A stretch of 64,000 bases of DNA from Agathobaculum massiliense. Its GTDB lineage: Bacteria; Bacillota; Clostridia; Oscillospirales; Butyricicoccaceae. Numbering within the stretch: position 1 is the stretch's first letter; each line of letters begins with the position of its first letter. The stretch covers positions 1,736,001-1,800,000 of the forward strand of contig NZ_OMPN01000001.1 in NCBI RefSeq assembly GCF_900291975.1, written 5' to 3'. Below, piece by piece: positions 1 through 8,463 of this stretch. The translations under genes were made by a program, and so were the position numbers. Below the pieces are notes generated by a model. That model made no database searches and was not told where the DNA came from. It worked only from the letters and a program-made list of their open reading frames with translations.

Positions 1-566
1 CGACGCATGGCCGCGAACAGCGAGCTTACCTCTACCGGCGTGAGCGCCGCGGTCGGCTCGTCCATAATGATGATCTGGGTATCCAGCTCGATCGCTTTCA
101 TGATCTCGACCATCTGCTGCTGCGCCACCGTCAGGCTGCACACCGGCGCATCCGGTTCCAGTTCCATGCGCATCATGCGGGACAGCTCCTCTGTACGCCG
201 CCGCATGGCTGGAAAATCAAGGTTCCCACCCTTTTTCCGCAGTTGACGCCCTAAAAAGATATTTTCCGCGATGCTCATGTGCGGCACCAGATTAAATTCC
301 TGATGGATGATGCTGACGCCCGCCTGCTGCGCCTGCAGCGTGCCGGTGAATTTGACCGGCTTGCCGTTCAGGTACAGCTCGCCCGACGTCGGCTGGTAGA
401 CGCCGGAAAAAATACGCATCAGCGTGGATTTTCCGGCGCCGTTTTCCCCAACGAGGGTATGGATCTCGCCGGACGTACAGCTAAAGTTTACATGATCAAG
501 CACCAGGTTATCGTAAAACGATTTGCAGATGTCCTTAGCTTCGAGAACCGTCTGTCGCAAATCCAT
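1..566 (-). CDS. Sugar ABC transporter ATP-binding protein (RbsA/MglA type), 3' end outside window
   Basis: This gene encodes the ATPase that powers import of a sugar across the membrane. The visible 188 codons cover most of the first ATPase domain: Walker A GENGAGKS at residues 40-47, a signature of the form LTVAQQQMVEI, and Walker B IIIMDEPTAAL. The QQQMVEI form of the signature is typical of the tandem-ATPase RbsA/MglA/XylG family, so a second ATPase domain is expected beyond the window. The start is the ATG at 566, preceded by a GGGAAGAGAGGGA-like ribosome-binding site. It lies 18 bases after the substrate-binding protein gene and is surely co-transcribed with it; a permease gene should follow outside the window. 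The substrate cannot be read from the sequence. Confidence 0.9.
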   Translation of the reverse strand, partial: MDLRQTVLEAKDICKSFYDNLVLDHVNFSCTSGEIHTLVGENGAGKSTLMRIFSGVYQPTSGELYLNGKPVKFTGTLQAQQAGVSIIHQEFNLVPHMSIAENIFLGRQLRKKGGNLDFPAMRRRTEELSRMMRMELEPDAPVCSLTVAQQQMVEIMKAIELDTQIIIMDEPTAALTPVEVSSLFAAMR

Positions 567-584
567 TCCCTCTCTTCCTGTCAG

Positions 585-1700
585 TCACTCAAGATAGTAC
601 TGGTCCGCTACCTCCTTGGGCATCTTGGTGTTGCACCAATAGGCATCCGAGTATTCCGGCCGGACATACTGGTCAATATCGGCGTCGGTAATCGTCGGCA
701 CCGGAATATAGTTGTACTTTTCGATCGGCTCGCCGGCCAGCGCCTTGAGCGCGGCCTCAAGCGCGACCTCGCCCTGCCAAGCGGCATCGCTCGCCGCGAT
801 GGACTTGAAGCCTTCGGACTGCGCTTCTTTCCACAGCTTGAGGAAACCGTTGCTGTCCTCGCCGGTCATCGGTACCAGCGGGCGTCCTGCCGCCTGGAAC
901 GCTTCGATCGCGCCTTGCGTCATGGCACCGCCCTGCGACCATACGCCGTCAATATCCGGATAGGCCGCGAGCGCCTGCTCGGTCGCCTGCTTGCCCTTGT
1001 CATAGGCCCAGTCGGCATAATAGGTGGCGAGGATATTGATGTTCTTGCCGCCGTCCGGCAGCTCGTCCAGCGCTTTTTGCAGCCCTTGGTGGCGCATCTC
1101 GCCGACACCCGCGCCGGCCGTGCCGTCCAGAACGATGATGTTGCCCTTGCCATCCAGCTCATTGAGCAGCCATTTGCCCATAACATAGCCGAACTCGATC
1201 GCGTCCGTACCCACATAGCCGGTAAACGCACTCTCGTCCTCTACCTCGGAGTTGAAGACAATGACCGGTATGCCCTGGTCGATCGCTTTCCTGGTCACCG
1301 CGTTGGTGGCGGTCGTGGAGCCCGGCGCGACCAGCAGCGCATCGATGCCGCGCGCCATCAGGTCCTGAATATCGGATACCTGCTTGGAGGTATCGCCGCC
1401 CGCGTCCGTCGTATACAGGGTCACGCCCGCCTGCTCGGCCGCGTATTCCAGCTCGCGCACCATCTGCACGCGGAACGTGTTGACCACCGAGATGTTGGAA
1501 AAGCCAATGGTATACGGCCCGTCCTTCTTGAACTGCGAGGTATCCACCATGCCCTCGCCCACATCCGTGGTTTCGGCCTGGGCGTCACCCATATCCTCAT
1601 CGGTCTGGCCGCCTGTTGTCTGGCCGCCGTTACCGCAGGCGGTCAGGGTCAGCATGCCCGCCAGCAGCAGGCTCAGTAATGACAGCATTCTCTTTTTCAT
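585..1700 (-). CDS. Sugar-binding lipoprotein of an ABC transporter (periplasmic-binding-protein family)
   Basis: The product captures a sugar outside the membrane and delivers it to the transporter whose ATPase follows. It is 371 residues, begins with a lipoprotein signal (MKKRM, hydrophobic core, lipobox LTAC with the lipidated Cys at residue 22), then a low-complexity Thr/Asp/Glu-rich linker, and then a type I periplasmic-binding fold of the RbsB/ChvE class (segments such as IGFSNISVVNTFRVQM and DIQDLMARGIDALLVAPG). The ribosome-binding site GGAGG is clear. It faces the sensor genes at 2065-6057 divergently, so that sensor system probably controls it. The substrate is unknown; an aldose such as xylose, arabinose or galactose would fit the family. 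Confidence 0.9.
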   Translation of the reverse strand: MKKRMLSLLSLLLAGMLTLTACGNGGQTTGGQTDEDMGDAQAETTDVGEGMVDTSQFKKDGPYTIGFSNISVVNTFRVQMVRELEYAAEQAGVTLYTTDAGGDTSKQVSDIQDLMARGIDALLVAPGSTTATNAVTRKAIDQGIPVIVFNSEVEDESAFTGYVGTDAIEFGYVMGKWLLNELDGKGNIIVLDGTAGAGVGEMRHQGLQKALDELPDGGKNINILATYYADWAYDKGKQATEQALAAYPDIDGVWSQGGAMTQGAIEAFQAAGRPLVPMTGEDSNGFLKLWKEAQSEGFKSIAASDAAWQGEVALEAALKALAGEPIEKYNYIPVPTITDADIDQYVRPEYSDAYWCNTKMPKEVADQYYLE

Positions 1701-2064
1701 AATATTGCCTCCTTATCTCTTGTCTCTTTCTTCTCCGTCTCCTGTCGGATCGCAGTTTTAGTATAAGGGTCAGTTCCCCGCATGGAAATGCACAAACTTA
1801 CGAGAAATTTTCGCAGCCCGCCCCACTAACAAAAAAATATCAGAAAAATTCGTACCTCCTCCATTTTCCGCATTATTTTTTCTACATTCCCCATTTATTT
1901 TTCGTATTTTTTGCAAATATACAACATTTTCCTACACAATGCACCCATGCGGAATTTGTTTCCAGTTGCAACAGCCTCCGGTTTCCGATATGATTTTTTA
2001 TTATGGTATACTGTTGCAGCCGCGCGTTTTATCCGCTGCGCCGGACGGAAATGGAGGAATGCTC
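1701..2064. other. Divergent intergenic region between sugar transporter and sensor genes
   Basis: This 364-base stretch has no supported gene. It is clearly richer in A and T than its surroundings, especially from 1800 to 1930, and must carry promoters for both the transporter (leftward) and the sensor operon (rightward). One plausible rightward promoter is given separately. I see no confident operator for the AraC-type regulator, though such sites are usually degenerate direct repeats and easy to miss by eye. Confidence 0.6.
1983..2012 (+). promoter_or_regulatory. Candidate extended -10 promoter of the sensor operon
   Basis: TATACT at 2007-2012 is preceded by TGG, giving an extended -10 element; a weak -35 (TTCCGA, 1983-1988) lies 18 bases upstream. 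It would start transcription about 45 bases before the ribosome-binding site of the gene at 2065. Confidence 0.45.
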
Positions 2065-3042
2065 ATGCCGGTCAGAAAACCGCTCCTGCTCGCGATCGCC
2101 GCGATTGTCGCCGGCATGCTGCTGGTGGAAAGCGTGATCCTGTTCCAGCCCTCCGGCCGCGGCACGGCCACGCCTGACGTTGTGATCGGCCTTGTGCTGA
2201 CCGACTGCGAGGACGACTGGAAGCAGCAGATGTACGACAGCATCCAGCAGGCCGCGCGCCGCAGCCATATCCAGGTAACCACCATCCAGACCGCGCGCAC
2301 GCAGGCCGACCAGATCGACGCGATCCGCACGCTCCTGGTTTACCGGACGAATGCCATCATCTTTTCCCCGGTAATGGAAAACGGCTGGGAATACATCCTG
2401 TCCGAAGCCGCAGAGGCTGAAATCCCGCTGATTACGATTAACGAGCGTCTGTCCCAATCCGCCGCGGGCGGCCCGCAGGATAGCGCCTGTCAGGTCTACC
2501 ATGTCGGCTTCGACTATTACGCCCTGTCCGGACAGCTTGCGGCAACGCTGTGCCAAAGCGGCAGCGACGGGTTCCAGCTCGTCCAGCTCGGCGGCACGGT
2601 AGCCTCCTCGGCGGCGCACGATATCTCGGACGGGTTTCAGGATTCGCTTTCCCAAAGCAGCCAATACCGTCTCTGCTTCAGCGTGGGCGGGGATTATATG
2701 CGCTCGCGCGCCTATGAGCTGATCCGCTCCCTGCTGCGCAACGAATATGAATTCGACACCGTGCTGTCCTATAACGATGGAATGACGCTCGGCGTGATCG
2801 ACGCGCTCGAGGCAAACGGCCTGCGGCCGGGCAGCGACGTGCGTATATTTTCCCTCGGCGGCGGGGAAAGCGTGATGCAGGCCTTTTCCGATGGCAAAAT
2901 CAACGCGCTCGGCCAGTGCGACCTCACCGATTTCGGCACAACGGTCATCGATCTGGTCTGGATGCTGGAACAAGGCGGGTCGCCCGCTGAGAACACGCTT
3001 CTCCCCGGGACCCTGCTGGTCAACGGAGGGATCGGGCCATGA
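2065..3042 (+). CDS. Membrane-anchored sugar-binding protein of a three-component sensor
   Basis: This 325-residue protein resembles RbsB-type sugar-binding proteins (IGLVLTDCEDDWKQQM, IRTLLVYRTNAIIFSP, DTVLSYNDGMTLGVIDALE), but its N-terminus is a single hydrophobic segment without a lipobox Cys, so it is probably anchored in the membrane or secreted rather than lipidated. It overlaps the histidine kinase gene by four bases (ATGA), so the likely role is to bind sugar outside the cell and present the signal to that kinase. The start chosen is the ATG at 2065, seven bases after GGAGG; the longer reading from 1939 has no ribosome-binding site. A role in transport itself is less likely because the transporter next door has its own lipoprotein. 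Confidence 0.8.
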   Translation: MPVRKPLLLAIAAIVAGMLLVESVILFQPSGRGTATPDVVIGLVLTDCEDDWKQQMYDSIQQAARRSHIQVTTIQTARTQADQIDAIRTLLVYRTNAIIFSPVMENGWEYILSEAAEAEIPLITINERLSQSAAGGPQDSACQVYHVGFDYYALSGQLAATLCQSGSDGFQLVQLGGTVASSAAHDISDGFQDSLSQSSQYRLCFSVGGDYMRSRAYELIRSLLRNEYEFDTVLSYNDGMTLGVIDALEANGLRPGSDVRIFSLGGGESVMQAFSDGKINALGQCDLTDFGTTVIDLVWMLEQGGSPAENTLLPGTLLVNGGIGP

Positions 3043-4457
3043 AAAAACAGCAGAGCATTCAGCGCCGCCTGCATTCCTCTTATCTGTTCATCGTGGGCCT
3101 GCTGTCCGTGCCGACCGTACTTCTGCTCCTGTTCCTGCTTCCCACGACCGCGCGTTACCACCAGCATATCAACTATATCTCGGATGCGCGCGCCATCGTT
3201 GATCTGTCCGGCGCCCGCCTGGAAAGCGAGCTTTGGGATATCGTTGCCGGAAACCAGGCTTACCAGGCAGGAGCGCAGGAGCATATCATGGATGAGATCT
3301 CCACCCGCCTGGACCGCCTGCTTTACGAAACCGAAATCTATGAAAGCCGCCAGCAGGTAGAGGCCGCCGTGCGGCTCGTGGATACGATGTCCTCCTATAT
3401 GGAGGAGCTGGGCGCACCCTCCTACCGCCATTCGGTCATGTATTCCAACGAGCAGATCCTGCGCGAGATCCGAAGCGTGTCCGACCTGCTCCACACGGTC
3501 CTACAGGAGTATATTTTCATTGAGATCGGCGTGATCTCGGATATCAACGGACAGCTGCGCTCCTGCTCGATCGCAATCACCTTTCTCGCCGCGCTGCTGC
3601 TGCTGGTGATCATCATGGCGGCGGTGGATTCCTGCCGGTCGGTGCAGCGGGACATCCGCGAGCCGATCGGCAGGCTGGAGGCCATGTCGGTCCAGCTCGC
3701 GGCGGGCAATCTGGAGGCGCGCGCCGCGCCGCCCTCCGTATCCGAGCTGGACACCCTGACCCGCAGCCTCAACACCATGGCCGACCAGCTTGACGAGCTG
3801 ATCGAGAACCGCATTGCGGACCAGCGCAGTCTGCGCAAAGCAGAAATGCGCACCCTGCAGGCGCAGATCACCCCGCATTTTATTTATAACACGCTGGATA
3901 CGATCGTCTGGCTGGCACAGCAGAAGGAAAATCAGGCGGTCGTGGATATCACTATGGCGCTGACCCAGTTTTTCCGTATCTCGCTGAGCGGCGGCAGCGA
4001 CTATATCACTGTCGGCCAGGAGCTGTCCCATGTGGAAAGCTATCTGAAAATACAGGCCGTGCGCTATGAAAGCATCATGCAGTACCGCATCGATGTGGAG
4101 GCGTCGCTCGCCCCCTGTCCCATACTCAAGCTGTTGCTTCAGCCCCTTGTGGAGAACGCGATCTATCACGGCATCAAGAAAAAGCGGGGGCGCGGCCTGA
4201 TCACTGTCACCGGCCGGCGCAATCCCGACCAGACCATGACGTTCTCAGTGTCGGATACCGGCATCGGCATGCCCGCGGAGCGGCTGGCAGAGGTGCGCGC
4301 GGCGCTGACCTCGGACGCCGGCCCGCAGGCCGGCTTCGGCCTGTACAACGTCAACCAGCGTATCCGCCTTTATTACAACAACTCCGGCCTGGATATTCAA
4401 AGCGCCTACCGGTCCGGCACGACCATATCATTCACCATCCCCTGCCGTATGGACTGA
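3039..4457 (+). CDS. Sensor histidine kinase, LytS/YesM type with HAMP domain
   Basis: This 472-residue membrane kinase has a transmembrane segment at about 14-36, an extracellular helical domain, a second transmembrane segment at about 172-195, a HAMP linker, and then the His_kinase domain with the phosphoacceptor motif QITPHFIYNTLD, followed by a HATPase domain with N-box VENAIYHGI and G-boxes DTGIGMP and GFGLYNVNQRI. The motif is the one of YesM/LytS kinases, which pair with YesN-type AraC regulators such as the next gene, 13 bases downstream. It presumably reads sugar binding from the upstream protein and phosphorylates that regulator. Confidence 0.92.
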   Translation: MKKQQSIQRRLHSSYLFIVGLLSVPTVLLLLFLLPTTARYHQHINYISDARAIVDLSGARLESELWDIVAGNQAYQAGAQEHIMDEISTRLDRLLYETEIYESRQQVEAAVRLVDTMSSYMEELGAPSYRHSVMYSNEQILREIRSVSDLLHTVLQEYIFIEIGVISDINGQLRSCSIAITFLAALLLLVIIMAAVDSCRSVQRDIREPIGRLEAMSVQLAAGNLEARAAPPSVSELDTLTRSLNTMADQLDELIENRIADQRSLRKAEMRTLQAQITPHFIYNTLDTIVWLAQQKENQAVVDITMALTQFFRISLSGGSDYITVGQELSHVESYLKIQAVRYESIMQYRIDVEASLAPCPILKLLLQPLVENAIYHGIKKKRGRGLITVTGRRNPDQTMTFSVSDTGIGMPAERLAEVRAALTSDAGPQAGFGLYNVNQRIRLYYNNSGLDIQSAYRSGTTISFTIPCRMD

Positions 4458-4470
4458 CGGAGGAAACACC

Positions 4471-6057
4471 ATGTATCAATTATTTATTGTGGACGACGAG
4501 GAGGTCGTGCGCAAAGGCATCCGCGAACTCCTGCAGAGCGCGGAAAACCAATACGCCATCTGCGGGGAAGCCTCGGATGGCGAGCTGGCCCTGCCCATGA
4601 TCCAGGAGCTTAAGCCGGATATCCTGCTGACCGATATCCGCATGCCCTTTCTGGACGGCCTGGAGCTGTGCGAAATGATCCGCGCGAAAATGCCTTGGGT
4701 GCATATCCTCATTTTGAGCGGCCACGACGAATTTGAATACGCGCGCAAGGCGGTCTCGCTCGGCGTGGATGAATACATCCTCAAGCCGGTCACCATGCCG
4801 CAGCTTCTGGGAAGCCTGGAAAAGACCGCGCGCAAGATCGAGGAGGAGCGCGCCTCCTATTTCACCGGCCTAGATACGGAAAACGCCTCCGCGCGCAAAC
4901 GCGGTGTAATGGTCAGCCATTTCCTCAACGAGCTGCTGGATGAGGTCTTTTCCGCCTCGGACGCGCTGGCGCGGGCGGAAAAGCTCGGCCTTTCGCTCGC
5001 CGCGCGGCAATATCTGATCTGCTGCCTGGACATCCGCTCGGATACAGGGGATGTTTCGGAAAGTCTGCTGCGCCGCCAATTCTGCCTGCTGCTCGGCCGC
5101 ATGCTCGACGAACGGGAGGATATCCTGTGGTGCGGCCGCGGGGACGGCTTCCTCCTGCTGCTCAAGGCCGGAGAAAATGATGGACTCCTTGAAACCGCCT
5201 ATGAAACCGCGCAGGCGCTCAAGCACGAGGCCGAACGCATGATGAACGCCAGCCTTTCCGCCGGCATCGGCTCGATCGTGCCGCGGCTGAGCGAGCTGCC
5301 GCGCTCCTATCAGGATGCCAGGCGCTCGCTCGGCGGGCTGGTCGGCCAGCCGCACGGCTCAATCCTCAGCGCGCTTGATCTGGAACACGGCCTGTTCCCC
5401 CAGTTCGATTTCACCGAAGCAGTCCCGCTTGCGGAACGGTTGCGCCACGTGTCGCAGGAGGATATCGATTTCCTGCTCGAGCACCACTTCGGCTCCGCGC
5501 GTGAGGAAAACGGCTCCAGCCTATTGTACCGGTATTACCTGCTGGCCGATCTGGTCGTTTCCTCCATGCGCCTGCTACAGAGCATCGACGCGGAGCAGCC
5601 CGCCATCCTGCGGGACGCTGGAAACAGCGATACCCTGATGAAAGCTGTTGTGACCTATCCGGACACGCTTGCCTTTGCCCGCTCGCTGGTGGAGGCCGTC
5701 ATCCTGCAGCGCGACCGCAAGCAGGGCGTGCGGTACGGGGAGGAGCTGCAACGCGCCAAGGACTATATCCGCCGGCATTTTGCGGACAACGACCTTTCGC
5801 TCAACACGGTGGCGGCCGAGGTGGGCTTCAGCCCCAACCATTTCAGCACGGTATTTTCCCAGCAGATGGGACAGACCTTTGTGGAATACCTGACGCGGTT
5901 CCGCGTCGAGCGGAGCAAACGCCTGCTGCGCGAGACCGACCTGCGGCTCGCCGACATCGCCTACGCCATCGGCTACAATGAGCCGCACTATTTCAGCTAT
6001 ATTTTTAAAAAATACACCGGCATATCGCCCAGTGTCTACCGGAAACAGGCGCAATAA
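4471..6057 (+). CDS. Response regulator with AraC-type DNA-binding domain (YesN-like)
   Basis: This is the output of the three-component sensor. Residues 1-120 form a receiver with acidic pocket DDEE near the start, the phosphorylated Asp in DILLTDIRMP, and the conserved Lys in YILKPVTMPQ. A middle region of about 280 residues has no recognised domain, as is usual in YesN proteins. The C-terminal 100 residues are an AraC double helix-turn-helix (NTVAAEVGFSPNHFSTVFSQ and LADIAYAIGYNEPHYFSYIF). The likely target is the divergent sugar transporter at 1-1700. It ends just before a strong hairpin terminator. Confidence 0.92.
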   Translation: MYQLFIVDDEEVVRKGIRELLQSAENQYAICGEASDGELALPMIQELKPDILLTDIRMPFLDGLELCEMIRAKMPWVHILILSGHDEFEYARKAVSLGVDEYILKPVTMPQLLGSLEKTARKIEEERASYFTGLDTENASARKRGVMVSHFLNELLDEVFSASDALARAEKLGLSLAARQYLICCLDIRSDTGDVSESLLRRQFCLLLGRMLDEREDILWCGRGDGFLLLLKAGENDGLLETAYETAQALKHEAERMMNASLSAGIGSIVPRLSELPRSYQDARRSLGGLVGQPHGSILSALDLEHGLFPQFDFTEAVPLAERLRHVSQEDIDFLLEHHFGSAREENGSSLLYRYYLLADLVVSSMRLLQSIDAEQPAILRDAGNSDTLMKAVVTYPDTLAFARSLVEAVILQRDRKQGVRYGEELQRAKDYIRRHFADNDLSLNTVAAEVGFSPNHFSTVFSQQMGQTFVEYLTRFRVERSKRLLRETDLRLADIAYAIGYNEPHYFSYIFKKYTGISPSVYRKQAQ

Positions 6058-6087
6058 AAAGGGGAGAGCGGCTTCGCTCTCCCCTTT
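6058..6087. terminator. Bidirectional terminator between the response regulator and pspA
   Basis: A 13-base-pair perfect stem (6058-6070 with 6075-6087, loop GCTT) separates two convergent genes. The T run is better for leftward transcripts. Confidence 0.8.
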
Positions 6088-6102
6088 GCTCTGGCTGACC
6101 GG

Positions 6103-6783
6103 TTACAGGCCCATCTCTGCTTTCAGTCTGGCAAGCTCTTCGTCTACCGCGGAGGAAGCGCCCGCTTGGGCGTATTTCTTTTCCAGCTCCGCGGCTTCGT
6201 CCTTCGGCTGCCCGTTCAGCTCGGCCATCGCGCTTGAACGGTCAAGCATCTCGTCGGCCTTGGCCTCCATGCGCTCGAACGCGCTCATCGCACCCGCGGC
6301 CTTGTCCGCGGACGAGGAAAACTCGTTGACCTTCTGCTGGGTCTTGGCAACCGCGACCTTTGCCTTAATCATTTCGCGGCGGGCGTTCAGCGTGCCAATG
6401 TCCTCGACCAGCTTATCGTGCATCTGGCGCATCTTCTGTGCGTTTTCGTGCGCGGCGTCATAGGTCGCCTGCAGCGAGGCGGCCTTTTCAGTAAGCCGCT
6501 GCTTTTTGGCGAGGAACACGCGCGCGTCGCCCTCATTTCCAGCCTGCAGCGCCTTGCGCGCCAAACCGTCGTATTTTTCGGTCTCGACCCGATTATCCTC
6601 CACCATGCGCCTTGCGCGAGATTCCTGCGCCATCACGCCCGCGGTCTCCTTTTTTACCTCGGCCAAGTTCTCGGTCAGGTCGCGCAGGTATTGGTCGATC
6701 ATTTTCGCCGGATCCTCCGCCCGATCGAGCAGGTCGTTGATGTTTGCCTTGATAATGTCGGTGAAACGTTCTAGAATGCCCAT
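6103..6783 (-). CDS. pspA: PspA/IM30-family membrane-stress protein
   Basis: The 226-residue protein starts MGILERFTDIIKANINDLLD, the amphipathic membrane-binding helix of PspA/Vipp1 proteins, and continues as almost uninterrupted coiled coil (DPAKMIDQYLRDL, AFERMEAKADEMLDRSSAM). Family members polymerise on damaged cytoplasmic membranes and limit proton leakage. It is the last of three leftward genes (CBS protein, TPM-like membrane protein, PspA; gaps 15 and 36 bases), so the neighbours may sense or transmit envelope stress. The gene has no visible promoter of its own. Confidence 0.92.
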   Translation of the reverse strand: MGILERFTDIIKANINDLLDRAEDPAKMIDQYLRDLTENLAEVKKETAGVMAQESRARRMVEDNRVETEKYDGLARKALQAGNEGDARVFLAKKQRLTEKAASLQATYDAAHENAQKMRQMHDKLVEDIGTLNARREMIKAKVAVAKTQQKVNEFSSSADKAAGAMSAFERMEAKADEMLDRSSAMAELNGQPKDEAAELEKKYAQAGASSAVDEELARLKAEMGL

Positions 6784-6819
6784 GATTTTTTACTCCTTTT
6801 CCACACGGTTTCTTTTTGC

Positions 6820-7791
6820 TTATGGTTTATCCTCATATTTCTTTGCCAGATCCTCAACTTCCTGGTCTTCGAACTTTTCCAGCGGCGTTTTCAGGATCTC
6901 CTCGGTGCGCTTCTGCTCCCGCTCCCGCTGCTCGCGGCGCTTTTTGAGCGTCAGGAACACCAGAACCGCCACGACCACCACGGCGGCGCAGACCGCCACC
7001 GGCACCACGGGCGATCGGGTCACGGTCATGATCCGCTCGCCGGTTTTGGCAAAGGCGTTGGAGAAAATCTCCTCCTCACTAATCGAATAGTCACTGTAAT
7101 ACCGGTCCAGATAGTCGGCAAGGATGCCGACCGCCTCGTCGTCCATCACGGACTTGGCCATGCTACCGGCCGTATAGCCGCAGTTATAGGAGCCATGCCC
7201 GTCGTCGCAGAACACCAGCAGGAAATGCCCCTCATCCTGAAATAGCTGCGGATACAGCTCCTCCGCTTTTTCGGTCAGCTCGCTGACCGAGGTAACCGCG
7301 CCGTTTGGCAGCAGGTACAGGTAGGGCTGCACGCCCGTTTCCCGATAAAACTGCTTCATGCCGGCCTCCAGACGGTTGGCGTTGCCAAACCAACCGCCCT
7401 CGTCCGTATAATAGCCGGTCTCCTGCACGGCCGAGACGGGCAGCTTTTCCCGCTCCACCGTGGACTTGGCCACCCCGCCGCCTGAGGGAATACCGCCCGA
7501 AGCCAGCAGAACACCGATAAACAGCAGCACGGCGATCACGGCGACCAGCACCGTCATACCGCGTCCGCCGCCGTTCCCGCCGCTCGGCCCGCCTCCACCG
7601 TAGTAGCGGCGCGAATTGTGAATAATAACCGGTCCCGTGCGGAACCCGCCGAAGCCGCCGTGGAACCCGCCGCCGCCAAAGCTGCCGCCGCTGCGTCCCC
7701 CGCCGCCGGAAAAACCGCCGGAGGACCGTCCGCCGCCGCGAAAGCCGCCCCCGCCGCGGAACCCGCCTCCGCCGCCGCCTGATCTTCCCAT
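6820..7791 (-). CDS. TPM-like membrane protein with glycine-rich N-terminus
   Basis: This 323-residue protein begins with about 50 residues made mostly of Gly, Arg, Ser and Phe (GGGGFRGG-type repeats), which face the cytoplasm or lie before the first membrane segment at about 80-98. Residues roughly 110-250 resemble a TPM domain (GWFGNANRLEAGMKQFYRET, GHFLLVFCDDGHGSYNCGYT), and a second transmembrane segment at about 258-280 is followed by a highly charged tail. TPM proteins have been linked to photosystem repair in plants and membrane processes in bacteria; the bacterial function is uncertain. Between a CBS gene and pspA it is likely part of an envelope-stress unit. A glycine-rich stretch on the N-terminal rather than C-terminal side is unusual. 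Confidence 0.75.
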   Translation of the reverse strand: MGRSGGGGGGFRGGGGFRGGGRSSGGFSGGGGRSGGSFGGGGFHGGFGGFRTGPVIIHNSRRYYGGGGPSGGNGGGRGMTVLVAVIAVLLFIGVLLASGGIPSGGGVAKSTVEREKLPVSAVQETGYYTDEGGWFGNANRLEAGMKQFYRETGVQPYLYLLPNGAVTSVSELTEKAEELYPQLFQDEGHFLLVFCDDGHGSYNCGYTAGSMAKSVMDDEAVGILADYLDRYYSDYSISEEEIFSNAFAKTGERIMTVTRSPVVPVAVCAAVVVVAVLVFLTLKKRREQREREQKRTEEILKTPLEKFEDQEVEDLAKKYEDKP

Positions 7792-7806
7792 TATGTTCCC
7801 CCTCCG

Positions 7807-8211
7807 TCAGTTTTTTTCCGCCCTGCAGGTATCGCGCAGGTGCTTGATCACGTCATGCCGCGTGACGATGCCGATGAACATGCCGCGTCCATCCGCGACC
7901 GGCACAAAGTTCTGCGCGGTTACGAGATCCACCATATCCTCCATTTTGGCGTCGATGCTCACCGACCGATGCCGCACGCGGCGCTCGACCTCGCCCACGG
8001 TCATTTTTTCGAGCTGCTCAGGCGTTTTGCGCAGCAGAAGACGCAGGAAGTCCCCTTCCCCGATCGTGCCGATGTAACGCCCATTATGGTCGATCACCGG
8101 AATCGCGGTAAACCCGCTTTTCATCATATCGTCAAGCGCCTGCCGCACCGGACAGTCGTCGAACAGGTACGAAACCTCTATTTTCGGTTTGAGAAAAAAA
8201 GATATGTTCAT
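7807..8211 (-). CDS. CBS-domain protein
   Basis: The 134 residues form one pair of CBS domains (about 15-65 and 75-130: GFTAIPVIDHNGRYIGTIGEG and NFVPVADGRGMFIGIVTRHD), a module that binds adenosine nucleotides. No catalytic domain is attached. It is first in the operon with the TPM-like gene and pspA and follows a well-formed sigma-A promoter. The ribosome-binding site CGGAGG precedes the ATG at 8211. The ligand and the regulated partner are not evident. Confidence 0.88.
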   Translation of the reverse strand: MNISFFLKPKIEVSYLFDDCPVRQALDDMMKSGFTAIPVIDHNGRYIGTIGEGDFLRLLLRKTPEQLEKMTVGEVERRVRHRSVSIDAKMEDMVDLVTAQNFVPVADGRGMFIGIVTRHDVIKHLRDTCRAEKN

Positions 8212-8240
8212 ATGGTTTTCCTCCGTTTGATTCCTTTGTT

Positions 8241-8269
8241 ATTGTATAATGCCGCGGCCTTTCGGTCAA
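8241..8269 (-). promoter_or_regulatory. Promoter of the CBS-TPM-pspA operon
   Basis: Read leftward: TTGACC (8269-8264), 17-base spacer, TACAAT (8246-8241). Both boxes match sigma-A well and the distance to the CBS start is about 30 bases. Confidence 0.7.
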
Positions 8270-8372
8270 CCGTTATCGGTCAATACTTACAGTTTATTTA
8301 CAATTTGGCAGGGTATTCTTGTAAAAGTTGACAGCCAGCCGCGACCGCAGCAAAAAAATGTGCCCTGCAGCC

Positions 8373-8401
8373 TTGACTTATGCCCTTTTAACTGCTAAAC
8401 T
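8373..8401 (+). promoter_or_regulatory. Promoter of the TrpX-like binding-protein gene
   Basis: TTGACT (8373-8378), 17-base spacer, TAAACT (8396-8401), then a leader of about 55 bases to the start at 8464. Two similar 15-base words, TGTAAAAGTTGACAG (8320-8334) and TGTAAAAGTCAACAG (8401-8415), flank the promoter and may be binding sites for a regulator. Confidence 0.7.
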
Positions 8402-8463
8402 GTAAAAGTCAACAGGCTTTACCGGTTTTTGACACGCATTTTATGCAGAAAAGGGGTTTACTC

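Noticed and set aside
1939..2064. Longer N-terminus for the sensor binding protein, starting at 1939.
   Set aside because: It runs through the promoter region and lacks a ribosome-binding site; GGAGG is ideally spaced for the ATG at 2065.
7637..8077. Proline-rich plus-strand frame opposite the glycine-rich TPM-like gene.
   Set aside because: It is the antisense image of glycine codons (GGN to NCC) and has no start signals.
8212..8463. T-box or tryptophan leader before the TrpX-like gene.
   Set aside because: No conserved T-box sequence, specifier loop or competing terminator was seen; the leader is only about 55 bases.
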